Origin: Schistosoma mansoni
Lineage: Eukaryota > Platyhelminthes > Trematoda > Strigeidida > Schistosomatidae
Assembly (NCBI RefSeq): GCF_000237925.1
Contig: NC_031496.1
Coordinates: 14,954,589-15,018,588 of the forward strand
DNA length: 64,000 nt
Direction: 5' to 3'
Both the position numbers and the translations under genes were made by a program. The notes under the pieces were generated by a model, which was not told the DNA's origin, made no database searches, and saw nothing but the letters and a program-made list of their open reading frames with translations. Shown in pieces: positions 24,031 through 36,000 of the stretch (position 1 is its first letter; every line of letters starts with the position of its first letter).

Positions 24031-26320
24031 TATTTCATATGCATGTAATATATATAACATCTGTTTAATCTATGTTGTTTTATATCTAGAAAACGAGGCG
24101 TTTTCGTTTGGATATCTTTTAATTGGAGAATGAGTATTCTTTTTTCCTTTTCATTGTTTGTACATATGTTAAAAGAAGATAATTAGTAACATATATATTC
24201 CTTTTTATATTTGAAATCCTCTGTTAACAATACGGATGAGTCCATTTATTCTAACAGACATTTAAAGGTATCTAAAAAGAGTCAACGGAAAAGAATTAAT
24301 ATATTTTGAATATGGTTGATTTACATCAGCTTAATTGATTCAAAAAACTGATTATCTCTTTGTATGTAGATTGCAAATCAACAAATCTATTGTGCATCCG
24401 GTCGTTATAAAGTTTATTATGTTGCCTTTAAGTGTACGTGCATTGGGTCAAGTTTATATATATATACATTCCAGACCTTCATAATGTTTTCCTACAAGTC
24501 TATTAGCTTCATTCCACTTGATTTTAGTTATGTGTGAAATCTTTCATTTAGGTCTTATCTTAATGATCAGCTGAAGTCATCTAGGATCACCATCAGAGAC
24601 CTAATTGCATTTAGTCATCTTATCGTTCGTCGTAAGTTAGAGTAGGTTTTCTTGTTTCTGTTGATACTTGACAGTTCGATTGCCGCAAAGCGTCCACATC
24701 AGGTTAATTATTGCATGGCAATGTTGATATTAACTTTGATCATGTTAATCCAGCCGTCAGTCTTCATAAAGTGTGATGCGCTTGCTTACCCACTGCGGTG
24801 TCTGAGTTGCTGTTGAAAAACATCGGGCCTTTATTTTTTCCCACAATTTTAGTTATTATTCTCGTTGCCTTGAGTACTGGTGTGCGGTGTATCCTCTTTC
24901 TCAGTTTACCCGTAGTTCGCCGCATTTTGAAACTTTTAGCGAATCTTCTAATATCCCGTATGTCATAATTAGCTTTTATGCGCACTTCATTGTCGTTTTT
25001 TAGACCGGTAGGGTCTGTTTGGTTTTCAGCGTCATCCGTAATAGTTATGCCTTGTATCGTTAAGTACTTCTTAGTCATTTAGACTTAGCAAAGTAAGAGA
25101 TTAGGTTGATCTCCATCTAAGCCTCTCGTGTCAGTTCATGAAACTGAGTCCCACTGCCTTTCGGACACCATGTTGAAATGCAAATAGGCTTTTTTTCGGT
25201 AAATGTATTTACCCTCACCATCTTGCTGACTTTTCGTCGTCTGTTTACAGCATAATGATCAAGTTACTGGTGGACCGTAATTCATAATTTCAGAACATAT
25301 CATTCGAATATATATTTCATGAGCTAAATAACGAGCTTGTGTTTGTTGGTTCAGTTAATTTTTGAACAAACCTCCACATTTTGGTGTAGACTTCTGGTAT
25401 ATATTGTAGGGAGTAAAAATCATGCTAAGGTGTTACTATTTTAATAAGGCTTACTCGGATTTTGATCCTTCTTAGTAGTGAATACCTTAGTTATTTGTGA
25501 ATTCATCTTGAACTAATTTATATTGTTGAAGTCCCTTATGGGAGCTAAGGTGATAAAATTCCGAGCTATATTTTTGAAATTTTCAATCTATTTTGCGTTG
25601 TTGAACCTTTTGTTTCATGAAGAGTGGTTTATTTTAAATAGTCTTATTCTCTAAATTGATTTTAAGTGCAAATGAGTCTATCATTCAGATACACAAGAAT
25701 TTTCTTAAGATTGTTTGATAATACAGTTAAAATTTTTGCTCCATCTACTTTGAGGTTTTCCTTTACCACAGTAATGCTAAATGCTAAAAAAATTCCCATA
25801 CTGTGAATGTGAACAACACTGTTTTCAATAAGGTCATATAGCACAGCTCAGATACATTTGAGTTTGTTCACATTTAATTTGGTTAAGCCCTTTTGTTAAC
25901 TTATTTAACGGACAGAGTAATTCGTATCATAACAACTTATCTATATCATTGTACCTTTGTTATTATTGCACTTGCATGAATATGTATGCTTGGACATTGC
26001 TTACGGCCTACACACATATTCATTCGGCTAGCCTTACTATTAGTCGCTTAATTGATTCAATGATTCATTTAATTCCGTATGTATGTATATGTACACTTTA
26101 ATCCTGTCCATTAACTCGCTCATTCGACTCGCACGCTTACGCGCTTGCACCTTGGCACTACTCTTTCGTGCTTGCTTAACGTGCCTGTAATTTTGATGAT
26201 CTGTGGTGCAATAATAAACGTGATCAACACTTCGTATTTACCTACTGATTAATAGACCGTTGTGACGTTATGTGGTGACGGTTATCAGGACGAACTGTAT
26301 GCGAAGCTTAAAGATTATAT
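24031..26320. other. Intergenic stretch downstream of APPBP2; unrecognised frame at 25078-24764 (minus)
   Basis: A 104-residue minus-strand frame at 25078-24764 is basic and has few low-complexity runs (for example KSFKMRRTTGKLRKRIHR). It could be an exon or a fragment of a mobile element; no family is recognised. 25900-26250 has a repeated CTCGCTCATTCGACTCGCAC style and may be LTR-like, but no paired copy is visible. The rest is AT-rich and featureless. Confidence 0.25.
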
Positions 26321-26324
26321 TGAA

Positions 26325-27560
26325 TACCAACCATCACAATCCTCATCAGGCTTTACTCTAATATACAGTGATATTTATGTATATGGGAAATTATTAAACC
26401 AATCAAGACGGTTTATAAGTCAGTGATAACAGTGAGATAGATTAAATAAGGCAAACATAATAAGTAAATAGTACAAATTGATGATGAGATGACATGTGTA
26501 CTAGTCCGTGTTGTATAATGGGAAATAGGTTAGTGGCTCGGAAATATAGATGCTGAAATAACATAAAAACTACAAGGTTACTGTGGTATTTATACGAACT
26601 AATGATTTCTTTGTACTTGACTGCGCGATAATTACGAGTTACAAATATGTTACATTTAATGGCGTTCATCTAGTTCTACATGCCTTAAAGTGCACTACTT
26701 CGGGAATTCTTAGCACAAATCCAAATACTATTAATTCTCGTAGTTAAGTAATAAGGATTTTTCACATGATTGAACGGTGAGGCGTATATTAAAGAAAAGG
26801 AAACCAAATGACCGAAGAGTAGGGAGTAAGTAAAATCATTTATTAATACTAGTTTAGCCAAGGGAGAAATAAAGGTGCTACAACTTTCTTTGGAGTACAA
26901 AGACTTCCATCGTTAGCCTTATAGCTTCTGCTATGTGTAAGAGACGAGATCGAACCCCAGAAGGAAAACTAATAGAAATACGATAAATCACTTTAAATGA
27001 CCCACTTCTGTCTATTACATGACCGCTAGCGAGCAAGTGTGATAAAGCAGGGCTGCATGTTGTTTTGTTAGTACCCCTCCCTAATTGCTAATAGAGATGT
27101 ACGTTAATTCGTTGCCTCAGTTATCTTGTTGTGAACCCAATGTAGCTTTCTCCTCAGAAGCAGCTGCATTCGTAGAGACAGATAGATGCGGTAGGCCCAG
27201 GTGACTCATCTTTTAGTTGAAGAATCAGCATGGATCAGTTGGAAAACGGTAGACAGAGGTTAGGTGTAATGAACGGTCTCTTCACTGCTCTAGTAAGTTG
27301 GTCTCGTAGCACATCACCGGCTATATATCCATTCAAATAGTTTCATGAAGAAAGGTTTCCTGTCAACCGCTGATGTCTCTACTTTCCTGTTTATTGCATT
27401 CGAGTGTTTCTTCAGAAAACCTTATTTACGTATTCTGTTCCAATGTTATCATTGTCTTAAAAACTTTCTTGATTGGTTTAATAATTTCGTATATGCTTAT
27501 AACTATTGCGGTACATTAGAGTAAAGGCTGATGAAGATCTCATTGAAAACAATGTTATTC
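26325..27560. repeat. Inverted-repeat pair enclosing ~1.05 kb
   Basis: 26325-26415 and 27468-27560 are inverted relatives: both contain TTGATTGGTTTAATAATTTC and ATTAGAGTAAAG.CTGATGA on the same strand once one is reversed, with gaps between. The interior holds no transposase-like frame. A stretch near 26945-26960 (GAGATCGAACCCC) looks like a Pol III B box. It could be a degenerate foldback element or two separate insertions. Confidence 0.5.
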
Positions 27561-28039
27561 GCTTATATATGTTAAATACTAAGTAATCATGAAGCACTTG
27601 TACATTAAAACGTAAACAAGGCGTAAATGAGAACAGAGAACTACTAATTTAAATTAAGAAATATAGGGTTGTATGGTGATATTATTACACATTAGTGTTA
27701 ATAATATAAGACATTGAAGGTGTTCAATAATTGCAACAGTCGTACACCAGAGTTGAACACAAGTAGATCACAAATAATGTATGTGTTATAACTCATCCTC
27801 ATTTAGTAATAATAATGATAATGATTTACTTGTGTCACAGTAGTTACATTTCAATTTATTGGTATGATTAAAAACATACATTTGGGGTTTATGTGAAGGG
27901 TACTACCTCAGTACAGATATTAAAAGCCTACATTATTCATTAGAAATGATTCACAATAAAATTTTCATGGAGTTCTATCGGCAAACAATTTATCTGTCGG
28001 AGCTGTCTAATATGTATCAGGTTGCCAAACTACGAAGTG

Positions 28040-28155
28040 CAATTAACTGATGAGCGTTAGTCATCCTTGATCTTGACAAAGATCGGTACACTGTTCGATA
28101 TTTAGAGATCCGACTGCCCGGTGATTCGCTTGGGACTCAGTGACATTTCACCGTC
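28040..28155 (-). mobile_element. CR1-like fragment, inverted
   Basis: The reverse complement matches 29262-29375, including AAATGTCACTGA, CGGCAGT.GG, AATATCGAACAG and TTGTCAAGATCAA. The larger copy lies within the ORF1 region of the plus-strand CR1-like element, so this is a separate inverted piece of the same family. Confidence 0.6.
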
Positions 28156-28769
28156 AAAACAGTATGATTACTGTCGTCAGGTTTGTTATTGTGATTATAT
28201 ACCAGCAAGGTGAGGAAGCAGTTAGAATCCTTAGGAGCGTTTGAGTACCCTAAAATGATAGTAAAAAAGTGAATATTTCGGGTTTGTAGTGATAGATCAA
28301 CAAGGCCACGTCAGACCCGAAGTGAGTGCGAATTAAATGAAATTGTTTCTACTAATGGATCGTTATACAAACAATATAAAACTGACAAAACAATGTATAT
28401 GCTTACAACTTCTTAAGTGTCTTTAGAAAAGCGAAATTGAGGGAACTATTTAAAAGGCAATGGTATGTTCCTCTCTGGGTAAATTTTAATTTTTTGATCG
28501 TTTATTACGTATCAAGACTGCTGTTTACACTTCAGTTGAATTTATTCCAGTTGAAGCATGCTTCAAGAGTAAAGTTTTTTTATGTTTTTGAAGTATTTTA
28601 TAGTCGGTACTTTTGAGTACTTTGTTTCTATTATATTTATTAGCACTTTTGGTCCTAACAATTTATATTTTTTCCACTTTTTGTCACAGATCACTTTTGT
28701 CTCCGGGTACTATATAATCTAGTTTGTATCTGAAAACTTCTGATCGACGACTGGATTGCGCAGGTAAAA

Positions 28770-31700
28770 CAGTTGCCAACGTCCTGGCTGTCGATACCCC
28801 GTTGAAAGTGGCTTGCAGTGCGATGAGTGCAAAAGCTGGTACCACGAAGTTTGCATGAATTTGATGCCTCCGGCTTTCAAATGGTTCGGTGAAAACGGTC
28901 GCGTATGGCTTTGTTACTAGTGTTACTCGGACGCAAACAGCTCGCTGACCGAGGCCATTTCAATGGTAAATACTGCTAAAAAGTGTATTAGCAAACGAGG
29001 TCAGGACGTATCGAACAGTACTCGCTGTGTGGACACACAAATTGGTGTAAAGCCACCTCAAATAAGCTGGGTAACAAATGACTCACATCGCTCAAAGGAG
29101 TAAGACAGACTTCGAAGAGATCTGACCTAAATATAAACCTGAGCAAGGAAGTTTCCTCTGTCCCACTCCTAAATGGTAGTCCACAGGAAACGCCTGAGGA
29201 TCGAAATCGCGAGGCTAGATCTGTTTTTCAAACAGGATACAAAACCCAACTGCCCAAGTCATTGTAGGGCCAGTGAAATGTCACTGAACCTTAGCCAAAT
29301 CATCCGGCAGTTGGGTCACTGAATATCGAACAGGTCATCGACCCTTGTCAAGGTCAAAGACAGTCAAAGCGCATCAGTCAATCATACACCATGAACTGGC
29401 CCATGCGGCAGTGGTTCTACTTTCGCTTGTATCTCCTTTAACTAATATATTCCTGTAATAACGTCCTTTGTGTTGTACAGTCTTCAGAGCATCCATGGCC
29501 CCTTGATACGTCGATGGGGCAATCCACGTAAGGTGCTGGTCGCGGGGTGTGACTTCGAAGTTAGCTTATTCGTTACACCGTTCCCGTCTAACTCGAGTAG
29601 GCCTTAAATCATTCGACATAGATCATCAACGTTGATGTTCTACATCATCAATAACCTTCTGGAATCCCACAGTATGTTTGACGCGACTGTGGTTGCTACT
29701 ACAACGAAAGTTGATGAATGGGTAAAGGTCGTAAACAGGAAAGAACATGAAGATATAAAATTAAATGCAACCCATCAAAAAGTAGTCGTGAATTTAAAGA
29801 CTGATCACTATGACAGGTCAGTTACTTTTCATAGAATCAAGGAGAGTGAAAGCTCTGAACCTAAAACTCGTTTTGAGCATGACATTGGATTGATCGAGCA
29901 GCTATTTAATCAGCTTATGCCATAGTGTGTCTTTGTAGTCGCCTTACTAAAGGTGTGTAGACTAGGTAGTGAAACGAGCTTTAAACCAAATCAAACCAGG
30001 TTGCTTAAAGTACTATTTAAATCTCCAAATGGACGGGACGTAATTTTACAGAATGGACATAAACTAAATGTTTCAGAGGTTTTTGCTCGTGAGGACTTAC
30101 CGCTCGCAGACCGTGTAAAAAACGAGAAGCCAAAAGAGAACTAGAACTTAGGTTAGTTGCTGGCAAAAAGGACCTCAAAATTGTAAATTTTCCGTTTGTG
30201 AGTCTTCAACAGGGAATGATGACGAAGCCATTATGGGTGTGTGGATTGCATCGCGATTCACTATGATCACCGCTACAGGAAAATTACGTGCCAGGTGTCG
30301 GCCCGTATCCCTCGGTAGGCCAAAAACCACAAAGCTGTCAATGGTTGCAATAATGTATATTTTTGGCGATCTCGTGATATTAAAAGCATACTGAGACGTG
30401 CCAAAGATTACAAACGGAACTGTCGAGCAGAAGCGAGTTCGTGCAAGGTTACAGGCATTAGAAGGAAAAAATGTCTTTGGTACAAGTAAACAAAGAAGTT
30501 CAGCAAAACAAATACTGGTACAATTAGTTATAATAATAATTGTTTCCATTATACCATTCTCGTTCTCGTCATCAAACTAGGTCACGACAAATGCAACACG
30601 AAGCTAGTTAAATGGGCTTGGGATCTGTTGCACTAAATTCCCGAAGCTTGCTCAAATAAGCGGTTGAAACTAGGTGTTCAGAATGACTTTACAAAGCCAG
30701 ATATAATCACAATCACAGAAAATTGGCCGAGAAACTCTCCACCTTGGTTCAGTATGGAGGTTCACACCCTTCTCCGTAATAATAGAGGAATGTAGGATAG
30801 ATTCAGGTTACTGGGGACTGATGAAACGAAATCTCAATATCGAAAGCTCGGAATACTCGTGCCTTGACTCTCCGTAAGTCTAGAAGGTTGTACAAACAGA
30901 AAATGGTTAACGAATCTATGAAATGTTCTAAACGCTTGTATTCTTAAATAAAACAAAAGAACAAAAAGAAGATGTAATATTCCAGCACTATTAGGAGACA
31001 GTACTGCCTCATCACTAGTGGAGGAAGACTTTGGCAAAGCTCAAGTATTCTCTAAATACTTTAGCAATGTATACACCATAGAAACACCCTTCTCACCAGT
31101 CCATGAAAATCCCCCCACACAAGCACTGGACAGCGTGACCATTAAAGAACTCGATGTCCTTGGTCTGCTAGTTAAGCTTGACATAGGTAAATCCACTGGA
31201 CCCGATGAACTGCATCCTAGGTTACTAAAGGAATTAGCTAACTTTGTTGCGAACCCTTTAAGTGTATGTTTTAATCTATCCGTAACCCAGGGTCGTCTAC
31301 CAAAAGACTGGAAGAACGCCATAGTAAGTCCAGTCTTCAAAACAGGTACAAAACATAAGCCTGAGAATTACCGACCAATTAGCCTAACTAGTGTGTTTGT
31401 TAAAATTTTAGAAAAAATTTTCCGGAAGGGTCTGTTTAAATATTTCGATGAAAACCGCATGCTTTCGGAAAAGCAGCATGGTTTTAGAACAGGTTATTCC
31501 TTTCCCACTAACTTATTAATCGCTCGTGAAAGCTGGTGCGCTCTTAAGGACCAAAAGTTACCTAAAGACGTGGCCTACATTGACCTCAGTAGAGCTTTTG
31601 ATCAAGTTCCTCAAAACCAGGTGCTTTATAAGTTAAGAATTGTTTGAGTTGGACGCAATCTATTGATGTGGATAAAAGACTTCCTAGTTGGGCGCCAACA

Positions 31701-32690
31701 AAGAGTACGGGTGAACTCCAAGTTGTTTAGCTGGGAAAGTCTGCTTAGCGGAGTGCCTCGGGGTACAGTATTAGGACCAGTGTTGTTCCTCTTATATTTA
31801 AATGATCTTCCTCGTCTCCTGTCATCATCGGTCTTACAATATGCTGACAATTGTAAGACGTTGGGAGCGATAGTAAATGAGGGTGATAACTCAGAACTTC
31901 AAAAGGACCTGAAGAAATTATCTGAATTGTCTCAAACCCGGCAGTTGCCGATAAGTACTCCCAACTATACTGTGATACATATTGGTCATCAGGGTACAGA
32001 TATATACATAATGAATAACACTGAGCTACCTGTTATCCAGACACACAATGAGTTTGAGGTCGTCGTCGGCAACGACTTAAAGACTACCTCACACTGCGGT
32101 GCAGTAGTCACTAAAGGTTTTAGAAGTTTATGGTCAATACGTAGAGCCTTTAGTCATGCCGACGATAAGACGTTTTTGACTTCGTATACAGTGTTCGTGC
32201 GTCCTAAACTTGAATGCTGCATACAAGCGGCTGGCTTTTGTCTAGAAAAGACAGTGAGCTTTCGGAGAAGGTTCACAACACAGCGACTAAGCTGATTCCC
32301 TCAATAGTGAAGCTTCCGTATGATGCTCGACTGGCTAAGCTCAACTTATTCCTGCCGTGATATCGAGGAACTAGAAGTGACTTGACTACAGTTTTTAAAT
32401 TACATAGTGATAAATTTGCACCTGATATGCCCTCATTTTTTGTATTTAAAGACAGAGTATTCACGATGACACTCCAGAAAACTTCACAAGCCCAGAACAA
32501 ATTACTTGTCAGCTGACCATCGACTTTCCCATCGAATCATCAACGAGTGGAATTCTTTACCTCAGTATGTGGTTCAGACTCCATTGATCAACTCTTTCAA
32601 ACGAAAGTTTATTCAGCTGGGAGATCACTTTTGCTAGGACAGACATAGATCATCAGGCGTCCTCTCCTTTTCAAACTGAAACTGAAATTA
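28770..32690 (+). mobile_element. CR1-like retrotransposon, ORF1 to 3' end, endonuclease deleted
   Basis: 28777-28925 encodes a PHD-type zinc finger (PGCRYP, LQCDECKSWYHEVC, then WLCY, stop, CYSD); its first Cys codon is changed to Arg. 29632-30140 holds further ORF1 remnants with several stops. Near 30690-30740 the endonuclease start (DIITITENW) runs directly into the post-endonuclease PPWFS segment, so nearly all of the endonuclease is missing. The reverse transcriptase (31018-32295) includes STGPDELHPRLLKEL, YRPISLTS and AYIDLSRAFD. A stop follows LRIV at 31647, and the catalytic YADD reads YADN. The end (near 32665-32690) has AACTGAAACTGAAATT, a short 3' repeat typical of CR1 elements. 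The clade call rests on the RT motifs, the PHD-bearing ORF1 and this tail; SR1 of S. mansoni is the known CR1-like relative. Confidence 0.85.
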
Positions 32691-33078
32691 CTGTGACGAG
32701 CTTCTTCAGTCCATCATTAGATGACTCAGCAGATTGTAGGTTAGCTTCAAACACACCACATCAAAAACTAATAAAAAATACGAATTTTTGTGATGATTCA
32801 TACACTTTATTATTATTAATTTCTTTAAAATACCTTCTTCAGAAAAGTAGGCTGGGTTTACATGACAAGTGATACACTGCACTTAAAAGATTTTTAACAG
32901 AACACACACTATGGCTCAAAAATTCTGTGGCCTCAAAAAGTATTAAGCTTTATTTGTCATATTATGGACCATCGTTTGCCAGTACTCCAAACTTCCATGT
33001 TTCACTTTTCTGAAGCCAACTTTTGTCGACGTCGCTTTCGGTTGTCAGCATGTTCAAAACTCTGCGCTACAGACGAAG
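32691..33078 (+). promoter_or_regulatory. Presumed OSTC promoter/5' UTR region
   Basis: Only about 390 bases separate the 3' end of the upstream CR1-like element from the OSTC start codon, so the core promoter is either here or inside the element. No TATA box at a convincing distance was identified; ATTATTATTAATTTC near 32810 is simply AT-rich. The call is from position only. Confidence 0.35.
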
Positions 33079-36000
33079 ATGGATTGTGTCCTTGCTCCAC
33101 TATTTTTAATAGTTGAATGCCCTAGACTGAAAATAAAGAAACCGAGTTTCGTTGTTTGGCCGCCTCCAATGGTTTTCCTCTCCATTCTCATCCTTAGTTA
33201 CTTTTTAATTACAGGGGGTAAGTTCTATTTTTCACTTGTGTTCTCATACTTATAACTTTTTAGGGGTTTTTGTACTTTTACCAAAATTATATTTGTATTA
33301 TGTACTAGTGGAGTTTTTATTGTTAGCTAGCCATTAATTTGAGGTCTTTAGCACTTTCATTGACACCTCTTAGATTCTTCCCGGTATTCTCAAGTACACT
33401 TATGATATAAAATAATGCGGTTAAAAAATTGTATCATGCACTTGTATAATATAAAATCGTATGTTCTTTTCTGAGACATTCCAGCGGCTAAAATCTAGTA
33501 TTGCAGGCTGGAAAACCAATTTCAGTCAGTTTCAGTTTGGAAAGGACAGGAGACTTGATCGCCTGTGTTAGTACTGGCAATGATGGTCTCTCAGTTGATC
33601 CAACTTTCCTTTGAAAGAGTCGACGGATGGAGCCTCAACCACATGCTGAGGTAATGAATTCCACTCGTTGATTATTCGATGGGAAAATCGATAGTCAGCT
33701 GACAAGTAATTCGTTCTGGGCTTGGGAACTTTTATGGAGTATCCTCGTAAATTTTCTGTTTTGGAAGACAAGAAAAATGAGGGCATATCAGGTGCAAATT
33801 TTTCATTAAGCAATTTGAAAACTGTAATCAAGTCGCCTCTGATTCTTCTATATGACAGCGGGAATAGGTTTAGCTTGGTCAGTCTAGTACCATACGGGAG
33901 CTTCGCTATTCCGGGAATCAGCCTAGTTGCTGTTCTCTGAACCTTTTCCAAGAGTTCACTGTTTTTTTAGGCAGGGGCTAGCTGCTTGTATGCAGTACTC
34001 AAGTTTGGGGCGTACGAACACTGTATACAAAGTCAGAAACGTTTTAGCGTCGAGATGCCTAAAAGCCCTGCGTATGGACCATAAAGTCCTAAAAACCTTT
34101 GGCGGCTATTGCACGATAGTGTGCAGTAGTCTTTAAGTCTTGACTAACGATGACGCCTAAGTCATTGTGTGCCTGGACAATAGGTAACTCAGTGTCATTC
34201 ATCGTGTATGTATCTGTACCCTGGTGGCCAATATGCATCACAATACACTTGGAAGTGTTTATCGGCAATTGCCAGGTTTGGGACCATTCAGATAATCTCT
34301 CCAGGTCATTTTGAAGTTCTAAGCTATCGCCCTTGCTTTGTATCGCTCTCCATATCTTGACATCATCAGCATAGAGTAAGACCGATGACGATAGTAGACG
34401 AGGGAGATCATTTACGTACAGGAGGAATAACACTGGCCCCAAAACTGTACCCTGGGGGACTCCACTAAGCACAGTTTCCCAGCTAGACAACTTGGAGTTC
34501 ACCCTTACTCTTTGTTGACGCCCAACCAGGAAGTCTTTTATCCACATCAATAGATTGCCTCCAATCCCGACATTCCTTAGCTTATATAACAATCGGTTGT
34601 GCGGAACTTTGTCGAAAGCTTTGCTGAAATCGATGTAAGCTACGTCTATAGGTAATTTTTGGTCCTTAAGAGCGCACCAGCTTTTACGAGCGATAAATAA
34701 GTTTGTGAGACAAGAGTAACCTGTTCTAAAACCATGCTGCTTTTCGGAGAGAATCCGGTTTTCATCGAGATACTTTAACAGCTCCTTCCGAATAATCTTT
34801 TCTAAGATTTTAACAACCACACTAGTTAGGCTAATTGGTCGGTAATTCTCAGGCTTATGTTTTGTACCTGTTTTGAAGACTGGACTTACTATGGCGTTCT
34901 TCCAGTCTTTTGGTAGACGACCCTGGGTTACGGATAGATTAAAACATACACTTAAAGGGTTCGCAGCAAAGTTAGATAATTCCTTTAGTAACCTAGGATG
35001 CAGTTCATCGGGTCCAGTGGATTTACCTATGTCAAGCTTAACTAGCAGACCAAGGACATCGAGCTCTTTAATGGTCACGCTGTCCAGTGCTTGTGTGGGG
35101 TGATTTTCATGGACTGGTGAGAAGGGTGTTTCTATGGTGTATACATCGCTAAAGTATTTAGAGAATACTTGAGCTTTGCCAAAGTCTTCCTCCACTAGTG
35201 ATGAGGCAGTACTGTCTCCCCATAGTAAAGGAACATTTCTTCTTTTTGCCTTTTGGTTTATATACGAATACAAGCGTTTAGGGCATTCTATAGATTCCCT
35301 AACGATTTTCTCTTCGTACAGCTTTCTGGCCTTACGGAGGGTCTAGGCACAGGTATTTCGAGCCTTTTGATACTGAGATTTTGCCTCGTCAGTCCCCAGT
35401 AACCTAAATCTATCCCACATTTTCCTTCTTTTACGGAGAAAGATGCGAACCTCCCTACTGAACCACGGTGGGGAGTTTCTCGGCCCCTTAGGTGTAGTCC
35501 AAGGGATGTGGGAGGCGGTAACTTTTAAGTATAAATTCCGGAATACGTCCCAAGCCGTTTCGATTGATGACTCTGGGTCTATTTTCCAATCTACTGATGA
35601 TGCTGATTTCATGATGTCTGGTATGTTGACTTTCCAGACGTTAGGTCTGGATTGAGCTGAGGCGTGCTCGTGATCGACAGTTATATGGAAGTCAAAGGTT
35701 AAAACTGCGTGATCACTTTTGCCTAGGGGTGGCATGTAATCCAGGTTTGCAACGTCATCCTCATAATGAGTCAATATAAGATCTAGTAAGGATGATGCAG
35801 AACCCGGGTCGCACCTAGTTGCTTCTTTCACGTGTTGCACTAGGGCACATGTGATTACCGCATCAACTAGTTCCTGTTCGAAGGAATTTGCTGACGATTC
35901 AGTCCGCAGATTTCCCCAGTCCACCATGGATGCATTAAAGTCCCCTAAGATCAGATATCGATCACTTCGTGATAAAGTGTTGAGACTGCTTAGCAGGACC

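Noticed and set aside
25900-26250. LTR of a gypsy-type element
   Set aside because: GC-rich style fits, but TG...CA borders with a target duplication could not be found and no second copy is present.
34873-35103. Open frame on the strand opposite the minus-strand CR1-like RT, repeated at 31041-31340
   Set aside because: It is the antisense reading of conserved RT codons; the sense strand carries clear RT motifs.
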